In this document: one piece after another, positions 17,145 to 26,345 of the stretch
How positions within the stretch are numbered: the first letter of the stretch is position 1
How the letters are laid out: each line of letters opens with the position of its first letter
Origin: Chara braunii
Lineage: Eukaryota; Streptophyta; Charophyceae; Charales; Characeae
DNA: 26,772 nt
Assembly (NCBI GenBank): GCA_003427395.1
Contig: BFEA01000339.1
Span: forward strand, 1,127,998 to 1,154,769
Direction: 5' to 3'
Notes under the pieces: model-generated
The model's input: only the letters and a program-made list of their open reading frames with translations
What the model was told of the DNA's origin: nothing
Databases searched by the model: none
Program-made: the position numbers and the translations under genes

Positions 17145-17289
17145 GCATTGCATGACTGTCACACGGCACGACGGCACAAAAGAGAGCCTCAGGGAGAGCA
17201 TCTGATACATATTCCATTGCCCCTTTAAATTCATGTATGACACGACACGACGACACAAAAGAGAGGGATACATCTGCTGCAGCTGCACT

Positions 17290-17429
17290 TTTCATCTAAA
17301 ACAAAATCCAGTTGTCTGGCCGATATTCAATGCCAAGGAAGTACTATGCATTGGGCCCCTTCTGCACAATTACATGGCATTGAAAGGGTATACGCAGGGG
17401 TAGCGACGCATGACCCCGTCTATGTGGTG
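17290..17429. other. Short unassigned stretch before the LTR
   Basis: No repeat or gene seen. It marks the change from the microsatellite region to the retrotransposon. Confidence 0.4.
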
Positions 17430-17540
17430 TGTTGGAAGTCACTAACGATATACTGGGGGCTATATTATATTTCTTAACGAATTGGTTTCTAAATAGTACA
17501 CAGAATAATGTACTATTTTAACGAACAACATATTCTCAAA

Positions 17541-17710
17541 TCCAGGGCTTATAGGCCCCGTGTCTATTTCAAGTCGAAAGCCTGAAATCCAGGGCTTACA
17601 GGCCCCGTGTCTATTTCAGGCCGAAAGCCTGGAATCCAGGGCTTACAGGCCCCGTGTCTGTTTCAGGCTGAAAGCCTGAAATCCAGGGCTTACAGGCCCC
17701 GTGGCATTTC
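17541..17710 (+). repeat. 47-bp U3 tandem repeat, about 3.5 copies
   Basis: TCCAGGGCTTACAGGCCCCG starts at 17541 (one variant base), 17588, 17635 and 17682, an exact 47-bp period. Each unit also has TTTCAGG-x-x-GAAAGCCTGAAA, able to form a short hairpin. Repeats in U3 upstream of the TATA box often act as enhancers; that role is inferred. A separate duplicated word (AGAAGCTACCTGG) follows at 17759 and 17803. Confidence 0.9.
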
Positions 17711-17891
17711 AGCCTAACAGCCTAAAAACAAGGGCCTACAGGCCCTCAGGCTTTAGGCAGAAGCTACCTGGGAAGTTTCCGGAAGCTTCCTCAGGCTTCA
17801 GCCAGAAGCTACCTGGAAACTTCCCGGAAGCTTTCTCAGGGTCTAGCACGTTTGGGCATTGGCAAGAGCAGCCTCCTGAACGGGCCAGCAC

Positions 17892-17898
17892 TATATAA
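17892..17898 (+). promoter_or_regulatory. TATA box of the LTR promoter
   Basis: TATATAA, in the context CACTATATAAGACTGG, lies downstream of the U3 repeats and inside a GGGCCAG/CTGGCCC flank that could pair. Transcription would start about 25-35 bases on, near 17925, marking the U3/R border. Confidence 0.6.
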
Positions 17899-18894
17899 GA
17901 CTGGCCCGCCCTACAGGCAAGGGGAAGTATCAGTTGTCACTTGTAGTCTTCAGGATTCGGTGGTAGTCTTCAGGAGCGCTGCCGGAGGCAGCGTTAGCAG
18001 TAGTCTTCAGCGCTGGGCGCTCTAGCAGTAGTCTTCAGCGCTGGGCGCCATAGCTGTAGGTAGCACTAGAGGAGGTAGGAGGATACCTGGTGGAGGCCAG
18101 GGGGACTTACTTCTGGCGCCATCGCTCCAGCTCCATCTTCGGGCTACCTGCAACCAGGCGCCAACTTCACAGGTCAGTATCGGACTGAGAGCGAGTGAGA
18201 AAGAGAGTTCTTCTTCTTCCTCTTCTAAGTCCCCTACCTCATCTCTGCCCTCTTGCTACGTACCTTCTCGATATCTGCAAACTACGAGAGGGAGACTGTG
18301 ACTATGAAACTTGGCTACATTGGATTCAGACTCGACATTGGAGTCAGATTCGACATTGGGTTCAGACCTGCGATGAGGGCTTAGTTGGGACTTGTACTAA
18401 GACTTGGTGTCAACTACATTCCCATCTCTTCTTCATCTGTTCCTTCCCCCCTCTTCGTCTGTGTATGGTTGGGACCTGGCGCACTTCTGTGTATGGCGCC
18501 AGGCCTGTCTCACCTCACAATGATGGTGTTGCACGTTGAGTCTGAACTTCGACATTGATTGGTTGAGCATTGGTATTCTAGCATTCCGCTGCGCTATCTG
18601 ATACGGTGTAAGGAAGGTCGGTCCTTGTTCTGTTCTGTACTCTCACGGACTCCAACAGCCTAAGTGTCCCTTCTCTTTTTACATGTATGTTGTACCATGA
18701 ACTGTCATATCAGTCCTAGTCTGTTAGGACTTAGATCCAAGTCTCTTGCTGTGTTTCAAACTACCGTCTTGCATATATCAGGATGAACATTGCTTGTTGG
18801 GATTCGTTCACACTGCATTGCCCATTTCTGTCCTTTTCACCACGTTGCGGATCCTTGGCTCTTCGTTCATTTGCTCAACCGAGCATGTAACAGT

Positions 18895-18905
18895 TGGTAT
18901 CGGAG
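18895..18905 (+). promoter_or_regulatory. Primer-binding site, initiator tRNA-Met type
   Basis: TGGTATCGGAG closely matches the TGGTATCAGAG that pairs with the 3' end of plant initiator tRNA-Met, one base differing. It lies two bases after the AACA end of the proposed LTR, the usual position for starting minus-strand DNA synthesis. Confidence 0.75.
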
Positions 18906-19694
18906 TTGCGCATGTGAATCAGGGCAGCTTAATCATACACACGTGAGGGAAATAACTAGTTAGCTTTTGGTTGATTAGGACATACTAGCTAGCTCCCAAA
19001 ATCGTGATTTTTACCAAACTGCCGAAAATCGAAATTTTTTCTTTTCTTGGATTTTATTTTCCCGTTATTTGGCTGTGGAAAATCGCTATAGCACAACACC
19101 TGAAACTTTCGATTTTTCGTTTTGCTCTGAAAATCCGAAATTTCGTGGTTGAAAATCCGGAATATCTTTTTCTCGAAAAATTCGATTACCTGTTTTCCGT
19201 TATTTGAAAATTCGAATTTTTTTTTAATTCCGAAACTCGTTTTTTTTACAAAAGTTGAAAAAAAAAAAAAAAAAGGGTACGGGAAATCTTGCTGGCAGTC
19301 ACCATTCTTCCAAACTGCGTTAGTCATATCTGAAAAGTCCGAATATTGTCCTTACCGATATTTTTTCGAAAATCTGTTTTTCGCAGTTCTACTACTTTTT
19401 TTTACTATCTAAAAAATCATTGGTAGTCTGAAATCGAAATCATTCTGTAATTTCCTTTTCGTACTTCGAGGGCATTGGAGACCTACTTAACTTACAAAAA
19501 AAAATAAAAAAAATTGAGTTCAGAGCTTTTCGTTTTGTTGATTAGTGGCTCCTTATCTAGGCGATCTATCCCACCCACCCCTCCCCACCCATGCTGTTGC
19601 CACCTTTGATCTAACCTTCTTCTGCCTCATCCGGGTACCACTACTGCGACATTGGTAAGTTGCCACGTTAGCAGTGACCTCTCCGGTCTAGTTC
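18906..19694 (+). other. AT-rich retrotransposon leader
   Basis: Non-coding stretch between primer-binding site and gag. From about 18990 to 19530 it is very AT-rich with repeated GAAAATCGAAATTT and AAAATTCGAATTTT words and a long A-run near 19258. It returns to balanced composition from 19560. This is where packaging or dimerisation signals would be expected, but none can be named. Confidence 0.5.
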
Positions 19695-19721
19695 ATGCTC
19701 GCGCGTTCGCAAACAGCCGCC

Positions 19722-20477
19722 ATGGACCAGAAGCCAGGAGAAACGGATGAGGACTATCAGGTCCGGTTGTTGGCCATGATGACCGAGGTTAAGCAATGCT
19801 CGGATGCGGTCGCAACTGCAACCAGGAAGAAGGCCGAGGATGTCGAGCAGGCATGTCAAATGGCAGTAAAACAACAGCGCCTGCAGGCCGAGGCAGCAGC
19901 TAAGGCTGCCGATGAAGAGAGAATACAACGGCGAGAGAAGATTTTTAAGGCAGAGCGAGCTTTGCTCACAATGATCACGGATTGGCGGACTGAGGCTGAG
20001 ACAGGGAAGATGGCGGAGAGCGAAAACAAGATTGCTTTCCTCCTATCCTATCTCACAGACCTCCTGGCCACGTGCGTCGCACAGCAGGAGGACATCCATA
20101 GCCTCGACGCAACGGCGCAGACTCACAAACAGGCATTGGATGACCTCAACAACCGCTTCCGGCAGCTGCAACAAACAGTCGACGCCCCCACCGCCAGCTT
20201 TTCCAACATGTCTGATTGTCTCAATGCCTTGGAGATCGACATAGGGACAGTCAAGGATGACATGCAGCTGCAGCACACCGCCACCCAGCAATTGGAACAG
20301 CGAGTATGCATTGCTGCCGCTGTCGCGCGCGGCGGTCCCACACCCATACGTAGAGTAGTTTTTGGTGTCGGACCTCACGGTCGTGTCACGCAAGAGTTTC
20401 CTTGTGTTACTTTACGCAATACCAACTCCAACCGTGCGCGCGTGCTATACCTCTCGCGACTCCCTACGACAGGTTAG
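19722..20477 (+). CDS. Gag-like coiled-coil protein, probably truncated
   Basis: The start at 19722 has a perfect GCCGCCATGG context and is preferred to the in-frame ATG at 19695. It gives about 251 residues. The first part reads MDQKPGETDEDYQVRLLAMM. It is followed by an Ala/Gln/Glu-rich helix to about residue 80, a predicted helical region with KMAESENKIAFLLSYLTDLL, and a second coiled coil (DDLNNRFRQLQQ to QLEQRV). I recognise this style from retroelement-derived predicted proteins of Chara, from memory only. After about 20306 composition changes abruptly (CIAAAVARGGPTPIRR...), suggesting a break, an insertion or an unspliced intron (CGAGTATGC could be a donor). No CCHC knuckle, protease, reverse transcriptase or integrase follows. 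It lies 817 bases after the primer-binding site, as gag should. Confidence 0.6.
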   Translation: MDQKPGETDEDYQVRLLAMMTEVKQCSDAVATATRKKAEDVEQACQMAVKQQRLQAEAAAKAADEERIQRREKIFKAERALLTMITDWRTEAETGKMAESENKIAFLLSYLTDLLATCVAQQEDIHSLDATAQTHKQALDDLNNRFRQLQQTVDAPTASFSNMSDCLNALEIDIGTVKDDMQLQHTATQQLEQRVCIAAAVARGGPTPIRRVVFGVGPHGRVTQEFPCVTLRNTNSNRARVLYLSRLPTTG

Positions 20478-21935
20478 GGATCCCGCGAGGTACAACATTA
20501 CCTCCACCTGCGGGAGCTGACACCATCCCTTAGGTGGGCGTATCCCTGCTGAGCTACTGACCCACATACGAAAGCTTTTACATGCAATCGCAGAGGTAGG
20601 CCAGCCGAGGGCGTTTTCTCGATCGCCGTAGCATATGCATACGCGCGGTAGAACGCCTTAAGACTGACTCGTATGTCGAGCCCCGAGATGCTAACTCTTC
20701 GGACCGACTATCTAATCAGGTCGACTCCTCAGACAATCTTCCACCCTTAGCTAGCTATGACAATGACTCTATGTCCCCTTTGTTGACCTTATGGAAATGC
20801 CAGAGTCAAACCCTTAGTAATCTCTCATTCTTCAAAAGAAGTCCCTGACAAAATGACTTCCTAAGTACCGACCAGCCTACGATCTCATTCATAAGTATAT
20901 ATATATATATGTATGTAAATCAGGGCAACTAACTGAGCGGTAGACCTCACTTTCACGATTGTCGTGTCCCTTTGCCCGAATTTCCAGAAGATCCCAAACT
21001 CAGGAGACAGTACAAATGTCCAACACCTGCGCAGATGCAGGAAAACACATACACATATACAAATGCAGACACAGAATGTGCTACGAGTGTCAACCTTTAA
21101 CCCACTCACAGCATGCCACTCACGCCCCTAACCCTTGAAAACAACATTCCTTCCTAACCCTGACTCCATTTTACCCCAGCCCCACACATTTCGAAGACTC
21201 CTGAGTGTGATTTTGACAATTTAGGCATAGATACAGGGGGAAGATTTATATGTTCCCTTCTTAGGTCTTGTCTTAGGTGTGGGTGTCAAGCCATGGTGGA
21301 AGTTGAGTCGGAGTTTTACCGACCTGTTATCCAGAGATAACAGAATTGTTGTTCTTACGGATTCTCCCGTAAATTCTCCGAAGTGTCGAAACCTGTAGAC
21401 ACAACACAATCCAAGAAAATCTTAACATCTCTTTTCCTAATTGAGATATAAAAAGTTCCTTCTAGACTTTGTGTCTTTGTTTGACTTCTATCCTTAACTA
21501 AATGTTTTGGGCTGTTGCCCTTTCGCTTCAGGTAGTGAATAACAGTTCACTTCCCTTTTACTGTCACGACAATTCTCCATACTTCTTTTCACTATCTCAT
21601 TCTTATCCTTTTTGGGATTATCCTATCTAAGGTCCCTTCCCTTCTCCCAACACGCATGATCACATCATCAATCCAACTGGTGGAAGGAATCTCATGGAAA
21701 GGAATCAGATGAATGGATAGTCTTTCTCTAAGGCAAGATCTCACTTATCCCTTTTCAGTAGAATCAGAAATAGTTAGTTAGGACTGAACAATGCAGATTG
21801 TGGGGAAAGTTAGCGGCGGTATGGTAGACCATTCAGGACATATCCATCCTGTTACTGGAGCTTTGTTGGACAAAGGCAACTTAGTGGGGCCCCTGTGTGC
21901 CAAGCACATTTTAGCAGTAGGCTTATCCTATGGCT
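20478..21935. other. Unassigned, no gene recognised
   Basis: About 1.45 kb without domain-bearing frames. A short (TA)n is at about 20894-20913. Nothing here resembles pol, so the retrotransposon is interrupted or ends. An A-box-like word on the minus strand at 20545-20556 has no partner B box (see rejected). Confidence 0.5.
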
Positions 21936-22590
21936 AGCCACTGATAAGGCAGGTGTCCCTGAAACCTCACAACTTCTTATATCGGACTAGTTACTGATAA
22001 GACAGGATTCCCCTGCTACTCTTATCACTGACTAACCCTCAATAAGGCGGGTACCCAAGGATCCTTACTACTCTTATCACTGACTAAGCCCTAGGATGTT
22101 CATTGATAACGCAAGTGTCCTTGAAACCTCACAACTTCTTATATCAGACTAGTCACTGATAAGACAAGATTCCCCTGATACTCTTATCACTAGCTAACCC
22201 TCAATAAGGTGAGTGTCCAAGGATCCTTACTACTCTTATCACTGAGTAGAATGTAAGGTTTAATCAGTGATAAGGCAGGTGTCCTTGAAACCTCACAAAT
22301 CTTATATCAGACTAGTCACTGATAAGACAGGATTCCCCTGCTACTCTTATCTGTGGCTAGCCCTCAATAAGGTGGGTGTCTAAGGATTCTTACTACTCTT
22401 ATCACTGAAAAGAATGTTAGGTTGGTTAATGATAAGGCAGGTGTCCTTGAAACCTCACAACTCTTATATCAGACTAGTCACTGATAAGACAGGTTTCCCC
22501 TGCTACTCTTATCAGTGGCTTGCCCTCAATAAGGTGGGTGTCCAAGGATCCTTGCACTTACCACTTGACCAAGCGTAAGGCTCATTTGGA
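21936..22590. repeat. 163-bp satellite, four copies, rich in GATAAG/CTTATC
   Basis: GATAAGGCAGGTGTCC-type starts lie at 21943, 22105, 22269 and 22431, spacings 162, 164 and 162 bp. Every unit holds CCTTGAAACCTCACAA, CTTATATCAGACTAGTCACT, GATAAGACAGG, TTCCCCTGCTACTCTTATC and CTCAATAAGGTGGGTGTC. GATAAG and its complement CTTATC alternate through each unit. The array decays after about 22560. No protein is encoded. Confidence 0.92.
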
Positions 22591-23343
22591 GTTAAGGCAG
22601 GATTTCCCTACTATTCTTACCCCACAGAAGTCTTATCTGTGGCTCAGGTCATCGCTTTCAATGGCATTCGAGCCTAGAATCGTTGTTAGTTTGGAGACTT
22701 ATTGCTGGATCAAATGTATAATGAGCAAACTGATCAGCGAGATTTATGACAGTTGATTATGGCAACTCAAATCAAGGTACCCATCATCTGTTTGGATGGG
22801 ATATAGAGAAATGATCGCGAGAGGCAATGATAGTTTGTATCCATACCTTCAATCAGTGTCCACAGCAAGGTTGTTGTATCCAGAAGCAATCTGTTTCACA
22901 CTTAGCCACCCTTTTCTCTACCCACAATCCAAGACCTGAAGTATTGTTGATTTCGAATCCCTAACCCTTATGATCATCGTTACGATCGTTACGATGATTG
23001 CCTGTATGAGACAGCACCTGGGTCGAAGTAACGTACCTCGTCGTTCCCTGCCTCCAGAGTTCCGCCTGAACTCCGGCAGAGCTCCCGCAATCGTCATGTT
23101 ACATGGATCAACATATGGAGTGGGAATCCTTTGTGCATGAATCTCGATGTCAGTAAGCCATTGGAACATACTATTTTCACTTATGTTGCTTGAGAGCGGT
23201 CGTGTGCTTATGAAGGGTTTAAGCATAGGAAAGTGAAGGAGGATGAAGGAGGTAAGAGTCGTCATACTTGTTGGCGCCCCTCCTTCGCTCTATTGCCTCG
23301 CATCCCTGTCCGATTCTGATTCCTATTCTAGAATGCGATCTCA
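22591..23343. other. Unassigned spacer
   Basis: No gene or repeat recognised. It contains a short imperfect palindrome near 22970-22996 (ATCATCGTTACGATCG...). Confidence 0.45.
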
Positions 23344-23344
23344 A

Positions 23345-23470
23345 ATGGTATAAATAATAATAATACTAATAATAATAACAATAATAATAATAATAAAAAT
23401 AATAAAATACTGATAAAAGAATAATAATAATAATAATAATAATAATAAGAAGAAGAAGAAGAAGAACGAT
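23345..23470. repeat. (AAT)n with (AAG)n microsatellite
   Basis: Interrupted AATAATAAT runs, then AAGAAGAAG near 23446-23465. The poly-Phe/Leu/Ile frame on the reverse strand is an artefact. First of three (AAT)n tracts in the last 3.5 kb. Confidence 0.95.
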
Positions 23471-23499
23471 AATGATAATAACGACAATATCAAGGGACT

Positions 23500-24030
23500 A
23501 TGAAGACAAATGATATCAAAACCCGGGTTGTAAGACCACACAGTCGTCTAAATAGTCATATATAAACAGTGAGTATCATAGCTTTGCGCATTCAGCCAAA
23601 CAGAGCAATACAATGCAGTAGTGAGCCAAAACTCAAGTTCTCATGCCCATGTCAACCTCAATGCCCCAGTCTACTTCACTCCACCAGATACGTCCTGTTC
23701 TTCCCCACACACCCCCTTGATAACCCACAGCGCCCTTCACCTCCACTGCACCCTCATGCGGCCCGGCTATGGCCACCAGTACCCTTGTGTGCACGCAGCG
23801 CCCTACCACCTAGTGCTAGCCTGCCTCTACCTAGCGCAACTCAGCTCCACCCAGCGTAGCATCTCGCATTAGCGCAGCGTGCTCGCAACGCCTGCATTTC
23901 TTGTTTGTTTCGCTCGCTTTTCCGCCTGTTTTCGTCTGTCTACTGCCAACCGTTTCTCTTTTCTGCGTGCGCGTGGCAAGTGTACTTGCGGGTATCCAAT
24001 AAGCTCACATACGCGAAACACAGTGCTGCT
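23500..24030. repeat. C-rich block related to the window's right end
   Basis: ATGTCAACCTCAATGCCCCAG and ACCAGATACGTCCTGTTC (from about 23648) resemble GATGTCAACACCAATGCCGA and ATCAGGTACGTCTCTCCC near 26650-26700. Both follow an (AAT)n tract and are C-rich. No supportable gene, although short frames exist. Confidence 0.55.
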
Positions 24031-24049
24031 GTGTGGGGTACGAACAATC

Positions 24050-24898
24050 TTTCACAGATGCGGATCCCAAGCCTTGATCCCTAGACCTCCACCTTACCAG
24101 TGTCCAGCAGTTGTGTTGACCTTGGGAATTTAACCAGTGACCTGCATGTTCGCAGACAGTTGGTAGGGTTGTCCTTGGTCCACAGGTGGCAGGGGTCCGG
24201 TCTGCAGATCTGTCGAGTAGGAGTCTTAGTCAGGTCTAGACACCGTAGCTGTGGTCTTTTCAAAAGGTCATGGTCTTATCTTGCTACAGTCCAGAAGAAT
24301 CAACTGCAGTTGTTACAAGTCTACGGCCTTTCGGAATTGCCTATGTCCGAGCAGAGGCAGAGGTCAAGTGGTGGGGTAAGTGGGAAGGCGGTAGCATTCT
24401 ACCCTACTGAGTCATCGGTCCCAGTCCCCAATCAGCCCAGCGAGTACCGCATGGGACTTTATGCACTCCGTGCCAGGGAAACGGGCCAGACCAACGACCT
24501 GCAGAAGTATGAATCAGGAGGCAGCGCCCAACCACTCATTCATTCATGCGGACGCCAGGAGGAGCGCTGTCTCAGCATTTTGTGCGAGGAGGTCTGCATT
24601 GAGCCCCGGGGACGCAGCGGAGACGAATTACAGCCATAGCTATAGGGTAGGGGCAGCCATAGCTGCCATGGTCTGTAGTAGTGTGAAGTGTGCCCGTGTC
24701 GTGTGTGTGCACAACACAACGCGTGGAATGTCCGGGGTAGCCCAGTAGGCGCTAAGTTGTCATAGTCAGTTGCAAGTGACCCCGTATCCGGGTCTCTATA
24801 CCTCTGAGTTTTGAGCAGCCGCATGTCGCCAGTTTGCTGTGCTGCTGTCTACACATGCATGAAAAAAATGCGAAAAGCGAGTCTGATTTGCCTGATAA

Positions 24899-24943
<45 letters not shown>

Positions 24944-24985
24944 CATAAATAATAATAAAAATAATAATTATTATTATTATTATAA
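24050..24985. repeat. Duplicated block, copy 1, ending in (AAT)n
   Basis: Shared with about 25020-26345. Ordered words include GATGC-GATCCCA (24057), TTGATCCCTAGACC, AGCGAGTACCGCATGG, AGAAGTATGAATCAGGAGGC (24504), CAACCACTCATTCATTCATG and AGCGCTGTC. Later come CCGTATCCGGGTCTCTATAC (24782), TTTTGAGCAG, TCGCCAGTTTGCTG, GAGTCTGATTTG and then (AAT)n at about 24898-24942. An inverted ATTATTATTATTAT follows at 24966-24981. Open frames are weak and not conserved between the copies, so I do not call genes. Confidence 0.78.
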
Positions 24986-25019
24986 ATGCTAAACATGAAT
25001 ATTGAAACAGTATTCACCA

Positions 25020-26308
25020 GTTTGCAGTAGCTGATGCAGATCCCAGGACTCGATTCCCTAGCCCTTACCTTACCTGTGTACATTACTTGTGTCGAACCCG
25101 AGAGTTGAACCTGTGACATGTGTCGTAGTAGTCCTTAGACGTCTGTGGTAGGTCGTAGTTGCAAAAGTCTAGAAGGGTCCATCCCAGGTTTTGACAGAGG
25201 CAAGTAGGCAAGTGGTGAACCAAGTGGTGGACTAAACTGCAGTGCAATGGCACAGGTTAGCAGCGAGTCCACAGTCAGTCAGCGGTAAGGTTCAGTCAGT
25301 CCCTATCCGGTCCAGCAAGTACCATGGGGACTGTGAGCACCACGGTATGGGAAAGAAGCAGACCAATGAGTTACAGAAGTATAAATCAAGAGGCAGCGCC
25401 CAGCCATTCATTCATTCATACGGAAGCCCCGGAAGCGCTGTCACAGCGACCTGCGCAAGGGGTCTGCAGCGAGCCCAGCTGTTGAAGTGGCTGGGAGGAG
25501 TTCAACCACAGTGACAGTATAGCAGCGGCAATAGCCACCATAGGTGTAGACAGAGTGTTGTGTGCATGTGTGTTGTTTCACTGTCATCGTGAGTGTCCCA
25601 GTATCTGTGTATTCGCTGTGTATGTGTATGTGTGTTACTGTTTTTGCTCGTTGTGCGTGTATCTGTGCACCGTATACGTGACCGTGCACTATGTATGTGA
25701 TTGTCACAGCGTCCGTGCGTGCACTGCGTCTGTGTGTATTTGTTACGGTGTGACCGTGTGTTTCCACAGTGTGTCACTGTCACCGTCCGTTTCCCCTGTG
25801 ACTGTGACTGTGTGACTGTGTGTGTCACATTGTCTGGGTCTGTTCCACTGTGTCACTGTGCGTTTGTCACTGATCTTTATGTATGTGTGTGACTGCGACT
25901 GTCTGTGGCATAGTGTGTTTTCTCTATGTCTGTATATTCGTGTGACTGTGTCTTTTCACTTATGTCTCCCTGTCCGGCTGTTTTCCCAGTATGTCTGTTC
26001 GCCTGACTGTCTCTTTCCGTCAGTGTCTGTTTGTGTCTGTCTATTTATTAGTCTATCTGCCCCCATCTCTCTTTCTGTGTGTGTATAGTAGGTAGCATGC
26101 GGGATATCCAGCGTGATCCCGTGTGTGCAAACAGAGTGTTGTGGGGGCGCTGAGTCGCCATAGTCATCGATAGTGAACTCGTATTCGGGACCCTATGTTT
26201 TTGAGTTTTGAGTGGGTGCACGTTGCCAGTTTGCTGCACCACTGTTCATGAAAGACGTGAATGAAAGTGAGTTTGAATGTTCAATAACAATAATAATAAT
26301 AATAATAA

Positions 26309-26342
<34 letters not shown>

Positions 26343-26345
26343 GTA
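25020..26345. repeat. Duplicated block, copy 2, with TG-rich insert and (AAT)n end
   Basis: Follows copy 1 in order: GATGCAGATCCCAGGACTCG (25033), GAACCTGTGACATG, CCAGCAAGTACCATGGGG, AGAAGTATAAATCAAGAGGC (25374), CAGCCATTCATTCATTCATA, AGCGCTGTC. A long TG-rich segment is then interposed, and similarity resumes at TCGTATTCGGGACCCTATG (26178), TTTTGAGTGGG, TTGCCAGTTTGCTGC and (AAT)n at about 26285-26342. Confidence 0.78.
25545..26085. repeat. TG-rich imperfect minisatellite inside copy 2
   Basis: About 530 bases made of shuffled TGTGTGACTGTG, TGTCACTGTG, GTCTGTGTGT and CCGTCCGTTTCC words with no fixed period. Copy 1 has only a trace at the matching place (24676-24712, GTGAAGTGTGCCCGTGTCGTG). 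The Cys/Val/Ser frames across it are artefacts. Confidence 0.8.

Larger units (their letters stand above)
17430..18892 (+). mobile_element. 5' LTR of an LTR retrotransposon (about 1463 bp)
   Basis: The proposed LTR begins TGTTGG (17430) and ends AACA (18889-18892), giving the standard TG...CA ends and a TGTT/AACA terminal inverted repeat. Two bases after its end lies a primer-binding site. Inside are U3 tandem repeats (17541-17710), a TATA box (17892-17898) about 460 bp in, and further short duplications downstream (GTAGTCTTCAGCGCTGGGCGC twice near 18000-18046). No matching second LTR is in the window, so the left edge rests on the terminal motif only; a start two bases earlier is possible. 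Confidence 0.65.

Noticed and set aside
17541-17710. 47-bp direct repeats taken as a CRISPR or satellite
   Set aside because: Head-to-tail without spacers and sitting just upstream of a TATA box inside an LTR; better read as U3 repeats.
20470-20565. Possible tRNA or tRNA-derived SINE on the minus strand
   Set aside because: An A-box match (TAGCTCAGCAGG, complement of 20545-20556) exists, but no B box (GGTTCGANTCC) or cloverleaf follows within about 90 bases.
22970-22997. Palindrome ATCATCGTTACGATCGTTACGATGAT-like
   Set aside because: Only the outer 8 bases pair perfectly; no second copy and no context.
24100-24639. ORF of 179 codons in the duplicated block
   Set aside because: The frame is not kept in the second copy of the block at 25020-25540, and no domain is visible.
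25242-26088. ORFs in the TG-rich region
   Set aside because: Low-complexity Cys/Val/Thr strings from TGTGTG-type repeats on both strands.
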